A stretch of DNA of 64,000 nt from an uncultured Bacteroidales bacterium (GCA_902799555.1 CADCBB010000009.1:1-64000); one strand, 5' to 3'. Numbered from the stretch's first letter, positions 44,229-54,293 are shown. The notes: generated from the sequence alone by a model not told the origin. Numbers and translations: made by a program.

Positions 44229-44265
44229 AATTGTATTTACTATTTGGTCATTTACGATGTACTAT

Positions 44266-45159
44266 TTATTGGGTCTTTTCGATCTCTTCTTTCACTTTCT
44301 CCATCAGCCATAAGGGAGTGCTCGTTGCGCCGCAGATACCGATTCTGAGACCGGCTTCGCTGTTAGACCACTTCGTTGTTAGATTATTCAGCTCGTCTGC
44401 CGATGAGACGAACAGCGTATTGGGGTTCGCCTCCAAGCAATGCTGATAGAGCACTTTCGCATTGGAGGACTTGGAGCCGCCAACGAAGATCACCAAGTCA
44501 TTAGACCGTGCAAACGCCTGTAACTCTTTTACGCGATTCGCCACACTTCGGCAAATCGTGTCGTGGTACTCAAAGGAACATGACGACATGACGTCATGAC
44601 GTAATGACGAAATCTTTTCGACCAATTCCTGAAATCCCTCAACGCTCTTGGTGGTCTGCGAGAAGAGGTAAATTGGTCTGCTGAAATCCAGCCGATCGAG
44701 TTGTTCGGCGGACTCAATGACGATGGCGGTGTTATTGGTCTGACCTTGGAGACCGATGACCTCGGCATGTCCGGGTTTGCCGTAGATGACTATCTGCGGC
44801 GGTACGGATTCGTCGTTGCGATGCGACTCATAGCACGCCCGGATTCGATCTTGGAGTTTTTTGACCACAGGACAGGTGGCATCGATGATCTCGATGCCGC
44901 GTTGCTTAGCAATCCAGTAAGTAGAAGGCGGTTCGCCATGTGCCCTTAAGAGTACCCGCGAATGAGCGGGTAGGGTACGAAGATCATCGTAATCGATGGT
45001 AGCCAGGCCTTTGAGTTCGAGCCGCGCGACTTCCTGACCATTATGCACGATATCGCCTAAGCAATAAAGCGAACCTTTCTCGAGTTCGCTCTCTGCTGCT
45101 TGGATAGCACGCGTCACGCCAAAACAGAATCCACTATTTGAATCGATCGAAATAATCAT
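44266..45159 (-). CDS. ispH: 4-hydroxy-3-methylbut-2-enyl diphosphate reductase
   Basis: 297 residues. The three iron-sulfur cysteines are present: SGFCFGVTRAI, IDATCPVVKKLQ and DTICRSVANR, with the substrate-binding RAHGEPPSTY and CGATSTPLWL. Last step of the MEP isoprenoid pathway. Oddity: an 8-bp-period repeat (44579-44610, CATGACGT units) is read in frame as about ten residues (LRHDVMSSC) before FEYHDTICR, where relatives have a shorter, different linker. It overlaps cmk by 26 nt. Confidence 0.96.
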   Translation of the reverse strand: MIISIDSNSGFCFGVTRAIQAAESELEKGSLYCLGDIVHNGQEVARLELKGLATIDYDDLRTLPAHSRVLLRAHGEPPSTYWIAKQRGIEIIDATCPVVKKLQDRIRACYESHRNDESVPPQIVIYGKPGHAEVIGLQGQTNNTAIVIESAEQLDRLDFSRPIYLFSQTTKSVEGFQELVEKISSLRHDVMSSCSFEYHDTICRSVANRVKELQAFARSNDLVIFVGGSKSSNAKVLYQHCLEANPNTLFVSSADELNNLTTKWSNSEAGLRIGICGATSTPLWLMEKVKEEIEKTQ

Positions 45160-45796
45160 AGATGACTTGCATCTGTTCTTCGCGCGTCATATTCGAGTTA
45201 TCCACTACGATCGCATCTTCCGCTTGACGCAACGGACTCTCTGCGCGGTGGGTGTCTCTATAATCGCGGTCATTGACATCGGCCAAAACGGCTGCAAAAT
45301 CAGGCTTCTCACCTTTCTCTACCAGTTCGTCATAACGGCGCTGTGCCCTTACTTCGGGACTTGCCGTGAGGAAGAGCTTGAGTTCAGCCTTCGGGAAAAC
45401 GACCGTTCCGATATCGCGGCCGTCCATAACGATGCCCTTCGCTTCGCCCATCTTCTGTTGCTGCGCTACCAGGAATGCACGTACTTCTTTGATGGCGGAA
45501 ATCTGACTTGCTCTGTTGCCGACTTCCAAGGTGCGGATATGACCTTCTACATCTTCGCCGTTCAGCGTCACATGTTGAGCGCCGTCTACCAGCACAAAAC
45601 CTACCTCTATCTGCGGCAGGGCCGCGATGATAGCCGCCTCGTCTGTCAAGCCGTTTCGCAAGGTGAACAACGCGATCGCGCGGTACATCGCGCCGGTATC
45701 TACATAGGTATAACCAGCATACTTGGCCAGCGCCTTTGCGATCGTCGATTTACCGCAAGACGAATAGCCGTCTATCGCAACAATAATCTTACTCAT
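45134..45796 (-). CDS. cmk: Cytidylate kinase
   Basis: 220 residues. P-loop AIDGYSSCGKSTIAKALA, then YVDTGAMYRAIAL, VMDGRDIGTVVFP and the lid LFLTASPEVRAQRRYDEL. It phosphorylates CMP/dCMP. Its start overlaps the porQ stop by 4 nt and its end overlaps ispH, so translation is probably coupled. The porQ-cmk-ispH order is the one known from Porphyromonas gingivalis. Confidence 0.97.
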   Translation of the reverse strand: MSKIIVAIDGYSSCGKSTIAKALAKYAGYTYVDTGAMYRAIALFTLRNGLTDEAAIIAALPQIEVGFVLVDGAQHVTLNGEDVEGHIRTLEVGNRASQISAIKEVRAFLVAQQQKMGEAKGIVMDGRDIGTVVFPKAELKLFLTASPEVRAQRRYDELVEKGEKPDFAAVLADVNDRDYRDTHRAESPLRQAEDAIVVDNSNMTREEQMQVIYDYFDRFK

Positions 45797-46875
45797 TTTA
45801 GCATCGAATTTATATCTAATGTAATTCCCGCCTGGTACGAGAAATTGGATTTGGTCATCTGGCTGAGTGCAAAAGCGATCCGCACTTGTTTGATTCGTAC
45901 CCCTGCGCCTAAGGAGAAACCGGCTAATGAACGCTGATCAATCAGGTTCAACTCGGCGCGGCGACGATGGTTGTAACTGAGAGCGATATAGAACCGTTCG
46001 CTCTTGGGCACGACCTCTATACTCCAGATCGTATGGCGGAAAAGCATGTCGTACCATTTGACGTCGTGCGGTATATAATCGCCGGTCGTGGGACTCTTGT
46101 CCAGACTCGTCCATTCGTAATTCAGATACCAGGTCTGCATGTTATGGATCTGCATATGGAAGCGCAGCGGTGCGTGCTTCACGCGATAGGTGAGACCCAA
46201 CTGCAGGTTCAGCGGCAGCATCTCATGGTTCGAACCGCCTTCATCCGAGTAAAAGCCTTTGAGTTGCCAGCCTATGTTAGCCAGCACAAGACCCATTTGG
46301 AAGGTAGAGTCTTTGGTTTGGAAATGGGCGCCTACGTCTGCGCCGATCGCAAAGGATGAGTAGGCCTCGTAGATGCTATAGACCGGCTTTAAGGTAACAC
46401 CTATTTTCCAACACGGGTGTAACTGGCGCGCGTACATGACGTCCACTAATATATCCCGCGCACCGAAACTGCCGCCGGTCAGATTGCCGTCCTTGTCGGC
46501 ATACTGCATTGTACCGTAATCGAGATAATGAAGGCCTACCGCGAAATAGTTATGCTCCTTGAAATTATGTCCGTAGAGGGCAGAACCGAACATGGTGCCG
46601 GGCAGGTAATACGAATAATTGAGCTGGAGCACCATATGGCTGTTCGCATGGAGCAGGGCAGGGTTGCACATACCCATCGAGATATCTCCGTCGCTGAGGC
46701 TGACGTTCGATCCGCCCAGCGCATTGATACGCGACGAAACCGGCAGACTCATAAAAGAGAACACCGACCGACCTGCGTTCGACACTTGCGCCGAACAAAT
46801 TGAAAATTGAAAATTGAAAATTGAAAGGAAAAGAATTCCCAACACCCAGTTCTTATGTCCCTTGTAGCCTTTCAC
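45793..46875 (-). CDS. porQ: Type IX secretion system protein PorQ
   Basis: 360 residues with a signal peptide ending ICSAQ. The mature start GRSVFSFMSLPVSSRINALG with GSNVSLSDGDISMGMCNPAL is characteristic of PorQ (PorV-like outer-membrane barrel family), and the rest alternates barrel strands to the final LDINSMLK. In known T9SS, PorQ works with PorU/PorV/PorZ in the surface attachment complex. First gene of the operon. The signal-peptide region includes a 7-bp repeat (ATTGAAA x4, 46799-46827) that encodes part of LSIFNFQFSI. Gene order with cmk and ispH supports the call. Confidence 0.9.
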   Translation of the reverse strand: MKGYKGHKNWVLGILFLSIFNFQFSICSAQVSNAGRSVFSFMSLPVSSRINALGGSNVSLSDGDISMGMCNPALLHANSHMVLQLNYSYYLPGTMFGSALYGHNFKEHNYFAVGLHYLDYGTMQYADKDGNLTGGSFGARDILVDVMYARQLHPCWKIGVTLKPVYSIYEAYSSFAIGADVGAHFQTKDSTFQMGLVLANIGWQLKGFYSDEGGSNHEMLPLNLQLGLTYRVKHAPLRFHMQIHNMQTWYLNYEWTSLDKSPTTGDYIPHDVKWYDMLFRHTIWSIEVVPKSERFYIALSYNHRRRAELNLIDQRSLAGFSLGAGVRIKQVRIAFALSQMTKSNFSYQAGITLDINSMLK

Positions 46876-46927
46876 TTTTCACCTTTCATTTTACGAAGTC
46901 CATACTTCCGCATTTTAAAATCGACTG

Positions 46928-46958
46928 CAAAGGTACAACAAAAATTGCATATATGCAA
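46928..46958 (-). promoter_or_regulatory. Promoter of the porQ-cmk-ispH-pfkA operon
   Basis: Reverse strand TTGCATATATGCAA (palindromic -33, 46945-46958), then TACCTTTG (46928-46935). Confidence 0.75.
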
Positions 46959-46976
46959 GTTTTTGCGCATTTTTTC

Positions 46977-47007
46977 TTGTGTATATCATTTTTTTTTTGT
47001 ACCTTTG
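46977..47007 (+). promoter_or_regulatory. Promoter of the fumarate reductase operon
   Basis: TTGTGTATATC (46977-46987) and TACCTTTG (47000-47007); start codon at 47070. Confidence 0.75.
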
Positions 47008-47069
47008 CACCCGCAAAGGTTTTTGACAAACACAAATAATTTAAATAATATCAAAAACAAACAATTTTT

Positions 47070-47759
47070 ATGTGGTTAAAAGACTCTTCTATCGGCCGTA
47101 AGTTCGTTATGAGCTTGACAGGCCTGGCGTTGGTGCTTTTCCTCTTGTTCCATGGCTGTATGAACTTGGCTGTGGTTTTCTCGGAGGAGGCCTACAACAT
47201 GATTTGTCATTTGCTGGGAGCTAACTGGTATGCCCTCATCGGTACCCTTGGTCTGGCTTTCCTGGTATTGGTGCATTTCTGCTACGCGCTCTATCTGACC
47301 ATCCAGAACCGTGCGGCTCGTGGTAACGACCGTTATGCGGTGACGGGTAAGAAAGAAGGCGTGGAATGGGAATCGGAGAACATGCTCGTGCTGGGCTTCT
47401 GCGTACTCGGTTTCCTCTGCTTGCACCTCTACAATTTCTGGTTTAAGATGCAGTTCGCTGAGGTGACAGGCATCGAGACCGGTATGTTTGACCCGCAGAA
47501 CGGCGCAGCGTACGTGAAGGCCCTCTTCACCGAGCCCGTTTGGGGACAAGTGTACTGCGTGCTCTACCTCATTTGGCTCTGCGCCCTCTGGTTCCACCTG
47601 AACCACGGTGTTTGGTCCGCGCTGCACACACTCGGTTGGAACAACCTCGTTTGGATGAAACGTATCAAAGTGATCGGTTGCATCGTAGCTACCCTAGCTG
47701 TTCTGCCGTTCGCAATCGTAGTTTTGTATTACTTCGGCATGGGTCTTGCTATGCTTTAA
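47070..47759 (+). CDS. frdC: Fumarate reductase/succinate dehydrogenase cytochrome b subunit
   Basis: 229 residues with five hydrophobic helices, the single-subunit b558-type anchor. SIGRKFVMSLTGLALVLFLL and LFHGCMNLAVVF carry a helix-I histidine; further heme-ligand histidines are likely in LVHFCYALYL, LCLHLYNFWF and WFHLNHGVWSALHTLGWN. It anchors the A and B subunits and handles menaquinone electrons. First gene of a three-gene operon; 14 nt to the next gene. In an anaerobe the physiological direction is probably fumarate reduction. Confidence 0.95.
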   Translation: MWLKDSSIGRKFVMSLTGLALVLFLLFHGCMNLAVVFSEEAYNMICHLLGANWYALIGTLGLAFLVLVHFCYALYLTIQNRAARGNDRYAVTGKKEGVEWESENMLVLGFCVLGFLCLHLYNFWFKMQFAEVTGIETGMFDPQNGAAYVKALFTEPVWGQVYCVLYLIWLCALWFHLNHGVWSALHTLGWNNLVWMKRIKVIGCIVATLAVLPFAIVVLYYFGMGLAML

Positions 47760-47773
47760 AAATGTGAACAACT

Positions 47774-49897
47774 ATGGCAAAGAAAGATGAGATAATTGAA
47801 GCGGCAAAATCGACCGCTAAGAGAGTTGCAAAGAAAGCTATTGAAGTAGCTGAGGCTGCATTGGATGCTGCCGCTCAGGCAACAGAACAAGTGCAAGCTG
47901 CCGCTGCTGAGGCTTATGCAGAGGCTACTACGCCGATCATTACGCCGAAGGACGCTAAGATTCCTGAAGGTCCGCTGGAGCTCAAATGGACGAACTATAA
48001 GAACCATCAGAAACTCGTTAACCCTGCTAACAAACGTCGTCTCGACGTGATTGTTGTAGGTACGGGTCTGGCCGGTGCTTCTGCTGCTGCTTCGTTGGCT
48101 GAGATGGGATTCAACGTGTTGAACTTCTGTATCCAGGACAGTCCGCGTCGTGCGCACTCGATCGCTGCACAGGGTGGTATCAACGCAGCGAAGAACTACC
48201 AGAATGACGGTGACTCGGTTTATCGTCTCTACTATGATACGATCAAGGGCGGTGACTACCGTGCTCGTGAGGCGAACGTTTATCGTCTCGCTGAGGTAAG
48301 TAACAATATCATCGACCAGTGTGTGGCACAAGGTGTTCCTTTCGCACGTGAATACGGAGGCTTGCTCGACAACCGTTCGTTCGGTGGTGCACAGGTTAGT
48401 CGTACCTTCTATGCGAAGGGTCAGACAGGTCAGCAGTTGTTGCTCGGTGCTTACAGCGCTCTCAGCCGCCAGATCGGTAAGGGCAAAGTGAAGATGTACA
48501 CGCGTTATGAGATGCTGGATATCGTGCTCGTTGCTGACGAGAACGGTGAGAAGCGTGCACGTGGTATCATCGCACGTAACCTTGTTACCGGCCGCATTGA
48601 GCGTTTCTTCGCTCACGCAGTAGTTGTAGGTTCCGGTGGTTACGGAAATACTTTCTTCTTGAGTACCAACGCTATGGCAAGTAACGGTTCTGCTGCTATG
48701 CAGATGTATCGTCACGGTGCTTTGTTTGCTAACCCCTGCTACGCGCAGATCCACCCGACCTGTATTCCGAAGCACGGTGACTTCCAATCCAAACTGACCC
48801 TGATGTCGGAGTCTCTCCGTAACGACGGTCGTATCTGGGTTCCGAAGAAACTGGAAGATGCAAAACGTCTCCAGGCTGGCGAAATCAAAGGTCGTGACAT
48901 CCCCGAAGAAGATCGTGATTACTATCTCGAGCGTCGTTATCCGGCCTTCGGTAACCTCGTTCCGCGTGACGTAGCTTCGCGTGCTGCTAAAGAGCGTTGC
49001 GATAAGGGTTATGGTGTGAACAATACCGGTCTCGCTGTGTTCCTGGACTTCAGCGATGCTATTCAGCGTTTGGGCAAGGACGTAGTTGCACAGAAATACG
49101 GAAACCTGTTCCAGATGTACGAGAAGATCGTGGACGAGAACCCGTATGAAAACCCGATGATGATCTTCCCGGCTATCCACTACACGATGGGTGGTATCTG
49201 GGTGGACTACGAGCTCCAGACGACTGTCAAAGGTCTGTTCTGTATCGGTGAGGCGAACTTCTCCGACCACGGTGCGAACCGTCTCGGTGCATCCGCGTTG
49301 ATGCAAGGTCTGGCTGACGGTTACTTCGTACTTCCGTACACAATCCAGAACTACCTCTCCGACCAGATCGGCGTACCGCGTATGAGTACCGACCTGCCCG
49401 AATTCGCTGAGGCTGAGAAAGCCGTTCAAGACAAGATCGACCGCCTCATGGCTATCCAAGGAAAGCGTTCGGTTGACTCGATCCATAAAGAACTCGGTCT
49501 CATCATGTGGGACTTCGTTGGTATGGGTCGTACCGCTGAGGGCCTCAAGGAAGGAATCAAGAAGATCGATGCCATCAAGAAAGAGTTCTGGACGAACGTT
49601 TATATCCCGGGTGAGGCGAACAGCCTGAACAACGAGCTGGAGAAAGCCCTCCGTCTGGCTGATTTCATCGAGATCGGTCGTCTGATGGCAGTTGACGCTC
49701 TCCATCGTGAGGAGTCTTGCGGTGGTCACTTCCGCGAGGAATACCAGACGCCGGAAGGTGAGGCACTTCGTCAGGATGACAAGTTCGCTTACGTAGGCTG
49801 CTGGAAATATATGGGTGAGGATGCTGAACCGCAACTCATCAAGGAGCCGCTTGACTATGAGTTCACAGAACGTAAAACACGTAACTACAAAAACTAA
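47774..49897 (+). CDS. frdA: Fumarate reductase/succinate dehydrogenase flavoprotein subunit
   Basis: 707 residues. FAD-binding [20 protein letters not shown], the covalent-FAD His in [20 protein letters not shown], a catalytic block at [20 protein letters not shown] and the C-terminal [15 protein letters not shown] are present. Odd: residues 1-57 form an extra Ala/Lys/Glu-rich segment ([40 protein letters not shown]) before [20 protein letters not shown], where the relatives I know begin. It looks like a long amphipathic helix. Second gene of the operon. Confidence 0.97.
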   Translation: MAKKDEIIEAAKSTAKRVAKKAIEVAEAALDAAAQATEQVQAAAAEAYAEATTPIITPKDAKIPEGPLELKWTNYKNHQKLVNPANKRRLDVIVVGTGLAGASAAASLAEMGFNVLNFCIQDSPRRAHSIAAQGGINAAKNYQNDGDSVYRLYYDTIKGGDYRAREANVYRLAEVSNNIIDQCVAQGVPFAREYGGLLDNRSFGGAQVSRTFYAKGQTGQQLLLGAYSALSRQIGKGKVKMYTRYEMLDIVLVADENGEKRARGIIARNLVTGRIERFFAHAVVVGSGGYGNTFFLSTNAMASNGSAAMQMYRHGALFANPCYAQIHPTCIPKHGDFQSKLTLMSESLRNDGRIWVPKKLEDAKRLQAGEIKGRDIPEEDRDYYLERRYPAFGNLVPRDVASRAAKERCDKGYGVNNTGLAVFLDFSDAIQRLGKDVVAQKYGNLFQMYEKIVDENPYENPMMIFPAIHYTMGGIWVDYELQTTVKGLFCIGEANFSDHGANRLGASALMQGLADGYFVLPYTIQNYLSDQIGVPRMSTDLPEFAEAEKAVQDKIDRLMAIQGKRSVDSIHKELGLIMWDFVGMGRTAEGLKEGIKKIDAIKKEFWTNVYIPGEANSLNNELEKALRLADFIEIGRLMAVDALHREESCGGHFREEYQTPEGEALRQDDKFAYVGCWKYMGEDAEPQLIKEPLDYEFTERKTRNYKN

Positions 49898-49902
49898 GCA
49901 TT

Positions 49903-50658
49903 ATGGATCAGTATATTGATATCAAAGTACGGGTATGGCGTCAAGCCGGCCCGAAGGCGCAAGGCCATTTCGAGACATATGATCTCAAGCACGTCTTCCA
50001 AGGTGCTTCGTTCTTGGAGATGATTGATATTCTCAACGAACAACTCGTTGCAGAGCACAAAGACCCCGTTACCTACGATCACGATTGCCGCGAAGGTATC
50101 TGCGGTATGTGCTCTATGTACGTCAACGGTCACCCGCACGGACCTGACAGCGCCATCACGACCTGCCAGCTCCACATGCGTAAGTTCAAAGATGGTGAGA
50201 CGATCACTGTTGAGCCTTGGCGTAGTCGTGCGTTCCCTGTAATCAAAGACTTGATGGTGGACCGCGGTGCGTACGATAAGATCATGCAGGCAGGTGGTTT
50301 CGTTTCCGTCAACACCGGTGGTGTACCTGACGCGAACTCAATACCCATCCCCAAGCCCGTTGCTGACGAGGCCATGGACGCTGCGAGCTGTATCGGTTGC
50401 GGCGCTTGTGCTGCCGCTTGTAAGAATGGTTCGGCAATGTTGTTCGTAGCTGCTAAGGTAAGTCAGCTGGCTCTGCTCCCGCAAGGTAAGATTGAGGCGG
50501 CTGCACGTGCGAAAGCGATGGTGGCTAAGATGGACGAACTCGGTTTCGGTAACTGTACCAACACCGGTGCATGTGCCGCTGAGTGCCCGAAGAGCGTAAG
50601 CCTCGCGAATATCGCAAGACTGAACCGTGAGTTCTTGTGCGCAAAGTTTAAAGATTAA
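49903..50658 (+). CDS. frdB: Fumarate reductase/succinate dehydrogenase iron-sulfur subunit
   Basis: 251 residues. The [2Fe-2S] ligands are in [15 protein letters not shown] and the later H-M; the other clusters are bound by [14 protein letters not shown] and [15 protein letters not shown]. It passes electrons between the cytochrome and the flavin. It starts 6 nt after frdA and overlaps the convergent TPR gene by 11 nt. No terminator is evident between them. Confidence 0.97.
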   Translation: MDQYIDIKVRVWRQAGPKAQGHFETYDLKHVFQGASFLEMIDILNEQLVAEHKDPVTYDHDCREGICGMCSMYVNGHPHGPDSAITTCQLHMRKFKDGETITVEPWRSRAFPVIKDLMVDRGAYDKIMQAGGFVSVNTGGVPDANSIPIPKPVADEAMDAASCIGCGACAAACKNGSAMLFVAAKVSQLALLPQGKIEAAARAKAMVAKMDELGFGNCTNTGACAAECPKSVSLANIARLNREFLCAKFKD

Positions 50659-51235
50659 GTTTCTCTTGACACTGCCGGATATACATCAACGTGGCTTCAC
50701 GTATCCAGCAGTAGTCCCATTCAGACGCGTGGAAGATTTCTTCCGCGCGTTTGAAGTATGTTAAGGCTTCTTTTTTGTTTCCGAAAGGTTTAGGAGCATA
50801 AAAAAGACAAGTACCGTAATAACTCAGCACGATTGGATCTTCGGGTGCGAGCCGCGTTGCCTCTTTGGCTAAGGACATGGCTTTGATCGGATGGACGGAT
50901 TCTTTGAGCCTTAGTTCATAGACGTACACGGCAGAGAGATACATCTTGTAGTGTCCGATAGGCAGGCTATCCCGTTGGGCTTCCACATGTTCTTTAAAGC
51001 GCTTGACGTAGGGCTTAGCGGCCTCTTTATCATTGGCTACAATATAGCCGCAGAAACCGTACTCGTAGGACAAATCCACCGTGGTATCTATGTAGGCTTG
51101 CCAAACGGTCATGTCTTCGTTCAGGTACGCATCAAATAAGTCTCTATCGGACTGAGCCGATAGAGACATACTGATGCATAAAGCGACGATTACTTGCCGC
51201 GCTCGAGTAATAAAGTGCGTGTAGGTTGATCGCAT
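50648..51235 (-). CDS. Secreted TPR-like protein of unknown function
   Basis: 195 residues from the ATG at 51235 ([20 protein letters not shown], signal peptide ending SLSAQ); this overlaps the pfp 3' end by 46 nt. The frame extends further inside pfp, but the signal peptide supports this start. Helical pairs with TPR-like spacing are seen ([59 protein letters not shown]). Probably periplasmic. Downstream of pfp on the same strand, perhaps co-transcribed. Confidence 0.72.
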   Translation of the reverse strand: MRSTYTHFITRARQVIVALCISMSLSAQSDRDLFDAYLNEDMTVWQAYIDTTVDLSYEYGFCGYIVANDKEAAKPYVKRFKEHVEAQRDSLPIGHYKMYLSAVYVYELRLKESVHPIKAMSLAKEATRLAPEDPIVLSYYGTCLFYAPKPFGNKKEALTYFKRAEEIFHASEWDYCWIREATLMYIRQCQEKLNL

Positions 51236-52842
51236 ACTTCGCTTGGACCGTAGTATTGAACCGGACCCGGATAGATGTAACTGGTAACGGGATCTGCCCA
51301 CTCCTCACGATGAGCCTCCAGATACTTGAACGGCTTGCCGTTGAGATCAACCAGTGCTTTCTGGATAACGGGTTTCATCTTACCGTTACGTTTCTCCATA
51401 TTCATCATCATCGTGATAGGTACACCACCTGCGATCCATGCCTCTGCGGGCTTGGTGAGGTTACGAACGAGCGACATGTAACCGGTCTTACCGGCTGCAA
51501 TGAGGTGGGTAGCGGTAACACCGATCGAGTAGCAGTAGTCCGCATCGAAATTGGACGGGATAGCGCAACGACCTTCGTAACCGAAGAAGTGGTTGAGGGC
51601 AGAGAACTTACCCTTGTACTCGCCGTTGGCTTTGAGAACAGCCAGGCGTTTGCCTACCATCTCAATGAGCAGTTTCTCGGTTTCAATCTGAGATACCATC
51701 ACGTTTCCGTGCGGGTCGCGGTCGAGGGTGAGCTGACGTGCAATACCCTTCGGCAGCGAACGGTAGAGTTCGCACGAAGTCGGAGTCAGTTTGGACTTCA
51801 CATATTCGCGTTTGGCATCATCGCCGTCCAAGCCGGTGAACTCCTCGTTGTTAGCGAGCATGTCGTTCAACTCTTGGATCAGAACACGCATAGCCGGGAT
51901 GAACTCGATCAGACCTTCCGGAATGAGGATCGTACCGAAGTTAAGACCTGCGTTAGCACGAGCAACGATCACCTTCACGATGTCTTCAACGATATCGTTG
52001 AGGGTCATCTTCTTTGCCTCTACTTCCTCAGAGATAAGACAGATATTCGGCTGAGCCTCCAATGCGCACTCGAGCGCGATATGGCTTGCACTACGACCCA
52101 TCAAACGGATGAAGTGCCAGTATTTCTTAGCAGAGTTAGCATCGCGTTGGATGTTACCGATCAACTCGCTATATACCTTACAAGCGGTGTCAAAACCGAA
52201 GGAGGTCTCGATCATCTCGTTTTTGAGGTCACCGTCAATGGTCTTCGGACAACCGATCACTTGGATGCCGCATTGTTTTTGCAGGTAGTACTCAGCCAGA
52301 ACGCATGCATTCGTGTTCGAGTCGTCACCACCGATGATAACTACAGCCTTGATACCGAGTTGTTTGCAAACCTCGATACCGTTGTCAAACTGCCAAGTCT
52401 CTTCGAGTTTGGTACGACCGGAACCGATGATGTCGAATCCACCGGTGTTACGGTACTCGTCGATGATGTCACCGGTGAGCTCTTGATACTTACCGTCAAT
52501 CAGACCGCTCGGACCTCCGAGGAAACCGTACAGTTTATTGTTCGGGTTCAGCGCTTTGAGACCGTCATACAGACCGGAGATGACATTGTGACCGCCGGGA
52601 GCTTGACCACCCGACAGGATAACGCCTACGTTGAACGGTTCGTCACAGTGGTTCTTACCTGTCGTCGGTTCCATAGTGATAACCGGCAGACCGTAGGTGT
52701 TCGGGAACAAAGCCTGAATGTCCTCTTGATCTGCTACCGAATGTGTTTTCTCGCCTTCTACGAGGCGTACAGCGCCCTGCAATGCTACCGGCATCTTCGG
52801 CTGATAGCCCTGACGCGCAATTTGTAATGGGGATTTTTGCAT
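51190..52842 (-). CDS. pfp: Diphosphate-fructose-6-phosphate 1-phosphotransferase (PPi-PFK)
   Basis: 550 residues, the long PPi-dependent form. [20 protein letters not shown] replaces the ATP-type loop, GGDDSNTNA carries the Asp that favours PPi over [12 protein letters not shown] has the catalytic Asp and [14 protein letters not shown] binds substrate. It reversibly phosphorylates fructose-6-phosphate with PPi, saving ATP in anaerobic glycolysis. Encoded alongside a separate ATP-PFK at 43.2 kb. Own promoter at 52916. Confidence 0.96.
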   Translation of the reverse strand: MQKSPLQIARQGYQPKMPVALQGAVRLVEGEKTHSVADQEDIQALFPNTYGLPVITMEPTTGKNHCDEPFNVGVILSGGQAPGGHNVISGLYDGLKALNPNNKLYGFLGGPSGLIDGKYQELTGDIIDEYRNTGGFDIIGSGRTKLEETWQFDNGIEVCKQLGIKAVVIIGGDDSNTNACVLAEYYLQKQCGIQVIGCPKTIDGDLKNEMIETSFGFDTACKVYSELIGNIQRDANSAKKYWHFIRLMGRSASHIALECALEAQPNICLISEEVEAKKMTLNDIVEDIVKVIVARANAGLNFGTILIPEGLIEFIPAMRVLIQELNDMLANNEEFTGLDGDDAKREYVKSKLTPTSCELYRSLPKGIARQLTLDRDPHGNVMVSQIETEKLLIEMVGKRLAVLKANGEYKGKFSALNHFFGYEGRCAIPSNFDADYCYSIGVTATHLIAAGKTGYMSLVRNLTKPAEAWIAGGVPITMMMNMEKRNGKMKPVIQKALVDLNGKPFKYLEAHREEWADPVTSYIYPGPVQYYGPSEVCDQPTRTLLLERGK

Positions 52843-52915
52843 AAGATTAGTATTTTTATTTTAACGATTTAACGAATTAATGGGTTAACGTTTTCACTTA
52901 AACCAATTTTGCCTG

Positions 52916-52946
52916 CAAAATTACTGCTTTTTTTTGACATATGCAA
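52916..52946 (-). promoter_or_regulatory. Promoter of pfp
   Basis: Reverse strand TTGCATATGTCA, spacer, TAATTTTG (52916-52923). An 8-bp-period repeat (TTAACGAT, TTAACGAA, TTAATGGG, TTAACG; 52861-52890) lies in the leader. Confidence 0.75.
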
Positions 52947-52979
52947 GAGCCGCGGCTTTTTTGTTGCTTTTTTGCGTCA

Positions 52980-53379
52980 TTTAGCATGTGCTGAGCGTGT
53001 TATTAGCATGTAATTAGCAGTCATTCCCGTTCGCATGTCGTTCGCATTACGTTACCATCTCGTTACCATTACGGACGTGTACGTACGGTTTTGGGTGTGT
53101 CGGAGAGGCGTTTGAATCGGTTTCCGGGTCAGTTTAGGGTACGTAATAGGTCCGAGAATGGTTAACGAATGACTAAGAATGACTAACGATTTGATCGGGA
53201 AAATGGGTGCACCTATAAAAAAAAGACATGACCGTATCAATACGGTCAAAACGGTCAATACAAAAAATGATGTGAGACAGTTGAGACAGTTGGGATTTCC
53301 ATGAGTAGCGATTCATCTAAAAAAGAGCAAATTAGACAAAAGTGTCTCAAGTGTCTCAAGAATCTCAATGCAAATTTTT
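52980..53379. repeat. Repeat-packed gene-free stretch upstream of pfp
   Basis: 52843-53419 has no gene. It holds 11-bp-period units (CCGTTCGCATG, TCGTTCGCATT, ACGTTACCATC, TCGTTACCATT; about 53028-53073), a 10-bp pair AATGACTAAG/AATGACTAAC (53168-53187), a terminator hairpin (53217-53247) and, at 53271-53379, TGAGACAGT and GTGTCTCAA arrays that are an inverted relative of 34077-34173 in the recombinase island. Confidence 0.7.
53217..53247 (-). terminator. Terminator downstream of the three small genes
   Basis: Reverse strand GACCGTAT-TG-ATACGGTC, a short spacer, then eight T. Stem at 53230-53247. Confidence 0.7.
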
Positions 53380-53419
53380 ATAGAGGGCAAACTTGGACAT
53401 GCACGAGGAAGAGCGGGAT

Positions 53420-53677
53420 TCAATCCTTATCATATGCGGAGATATACTCGCGGTCAACACAACTGTTCCATAGAAAATAATTCCGCATGGTATATAACCT
53501 CCCTAACGCACGGTCATATTGATCTTGTAAGTCATTGGCCTGCTGGCGCGTGAGCGCTTTGTCCTCTTTGGACATGGCTGCACGCGCTTTATTGAAGGCT
53601 TTCAGCTCACTCCGCAATCGGGATACCTCTTTGCGCTGTTCGTCCATCTGCTCTCTGGTAAATTCTTCGTCTGTCAT
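53420..53677 (-). CDS. Small coiled-coil protein of unknown function
   Basis: 85 residues. Residues 1-60 form a charged heptad-like helix (EQMDEQRKEVSRLRSELKAF, KALTRQQANDLQDQYDRALG), followed by LYTMRNYFLWNSCVDREYIS. Its ATG overlaps the stop of the upstream gene (4-nt ATGA overlap), so the two are co-translated. No family recognised. Confidence 0.6.
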   Translation of the reverse strand: MTDEEFTREQMDEQRKEVSRLRSELKAFNKARAAMSKEDKALTRQQANDLQDQYDRALGRLYTMRNYFLWNSCVDREYISAYDKD

Positions 53678-53931
53678 GATTCGGGGTAATGGATGTGTTG
53701 GTGTATTTCTTTCTCAGTTAACTTTTGTCCGTTCAGGTGCCAGCCGTCTCTATCATGGATGATAGTGTCGGCATCTTTCGTCCATTTCGAACCGCGCATG
53801 AAGAGATGGTATTTCGTCCATCTCTGCTCGGACATAAAGTTGTCAAACCGTTCGTGTGCGGCTTTGATGCGGGCTTGCTCCTGACGATAAGCCTCCTTCT
53901 CGGCTTTGGTAAAATGCTGTTTCATACTCAT
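53674..53931 (-). CDS. Small basic protein of unknown function
   Basis: 85 residues (MSMKQHFTKAEKEAYRQEQA). A lysine/arginine-rich helix is followed by MSEQRWTKYHLFMRGSKWTK and DTIIHDRDGWHLNGQKLTEK, possibly a small beta unit. First gene of a tight pair with 53420-53677. No family recognised. The repeat-packed flank suggests accessory DNA. Confidence 0.6.
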   Translation of the reverse strand: MSMKQHFTKAEKEAYRQEQARIKAAHERFDNFMSEQRWTKYHLFMRGSKWTKDADTIIHDRDGWHLNGQKLTEKEIHQHIHYPES

Positions 53932-54002
53932 TTAGCAGAATCCTGTTTTGTGCGTGCATACACTATAATATAGTAAAAATTTCTGAAAATTCAACCAAGA
54001 CC

Positions 54003-54293
54003 TCATTTTTTTACAAAATGAAAATGATAAGTGCTTTGGACGCAAGTGAAAGTTTCTGCGGCGAAGTCTATGGATTGGACTTCGGAGGTCATGTAACTGC
54101 CTTTCGGAGATTGAACCCATACATGATAGCCGACTTTGATGCCCGGCGTGTAGCCGCACTTCGTGTCTCCGACTTTCATATATTCATTCCCGCCTTCGAT
54201 AAGACGAATCACCACTTCTCCTTTTAGAGCGTCCTTAAGTTCTTTTCCGAAGGTCGCCTCAAAATTCTCCAAGTTTTCAAATGGTTCGTACAT
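54003..54293 (-). CDS. Small protein of unknown function
   Basis: 96 residues from the ATG at 54293 (MYEPFENLENFEATFGKELK); a longer TTG-started frame reaches 54374. The second half alternates strands with a possible small barrel (VVIRLIEGGNEYMKVGDTKC, GIKVGYHVWVQSPKGSYMTS). No family recognised. About 70 nt upstream of the small gene pair and on the same strand. I see no clear promoter; 54294-54643 otherwise holds only the surface-protein terminator and a tandem repeat. Confidence 0.6.
   Translation of the reverse strand: MYEPFENLENFEATFGKELKDALKGEVVIRLIEGGNEYMKVGDTKCGYTPGIKVGYHVWVQSPKGSYMTSEVQSIDFAAETFTCVQSTYHFHFVKK

Noticed and set aside
47756..49834. 692-codon reverse-strand ORF opposite frdA
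   Set aside because: Shadow of a highly biased gene; the + strand product is an unmistakable flavoprotein and the antisense product has no motif or promoter.
51226..52827. 533-codon + strand ORF opposite pfp
   Set aside because: Shadow frame; pfp is clearly the real gene.
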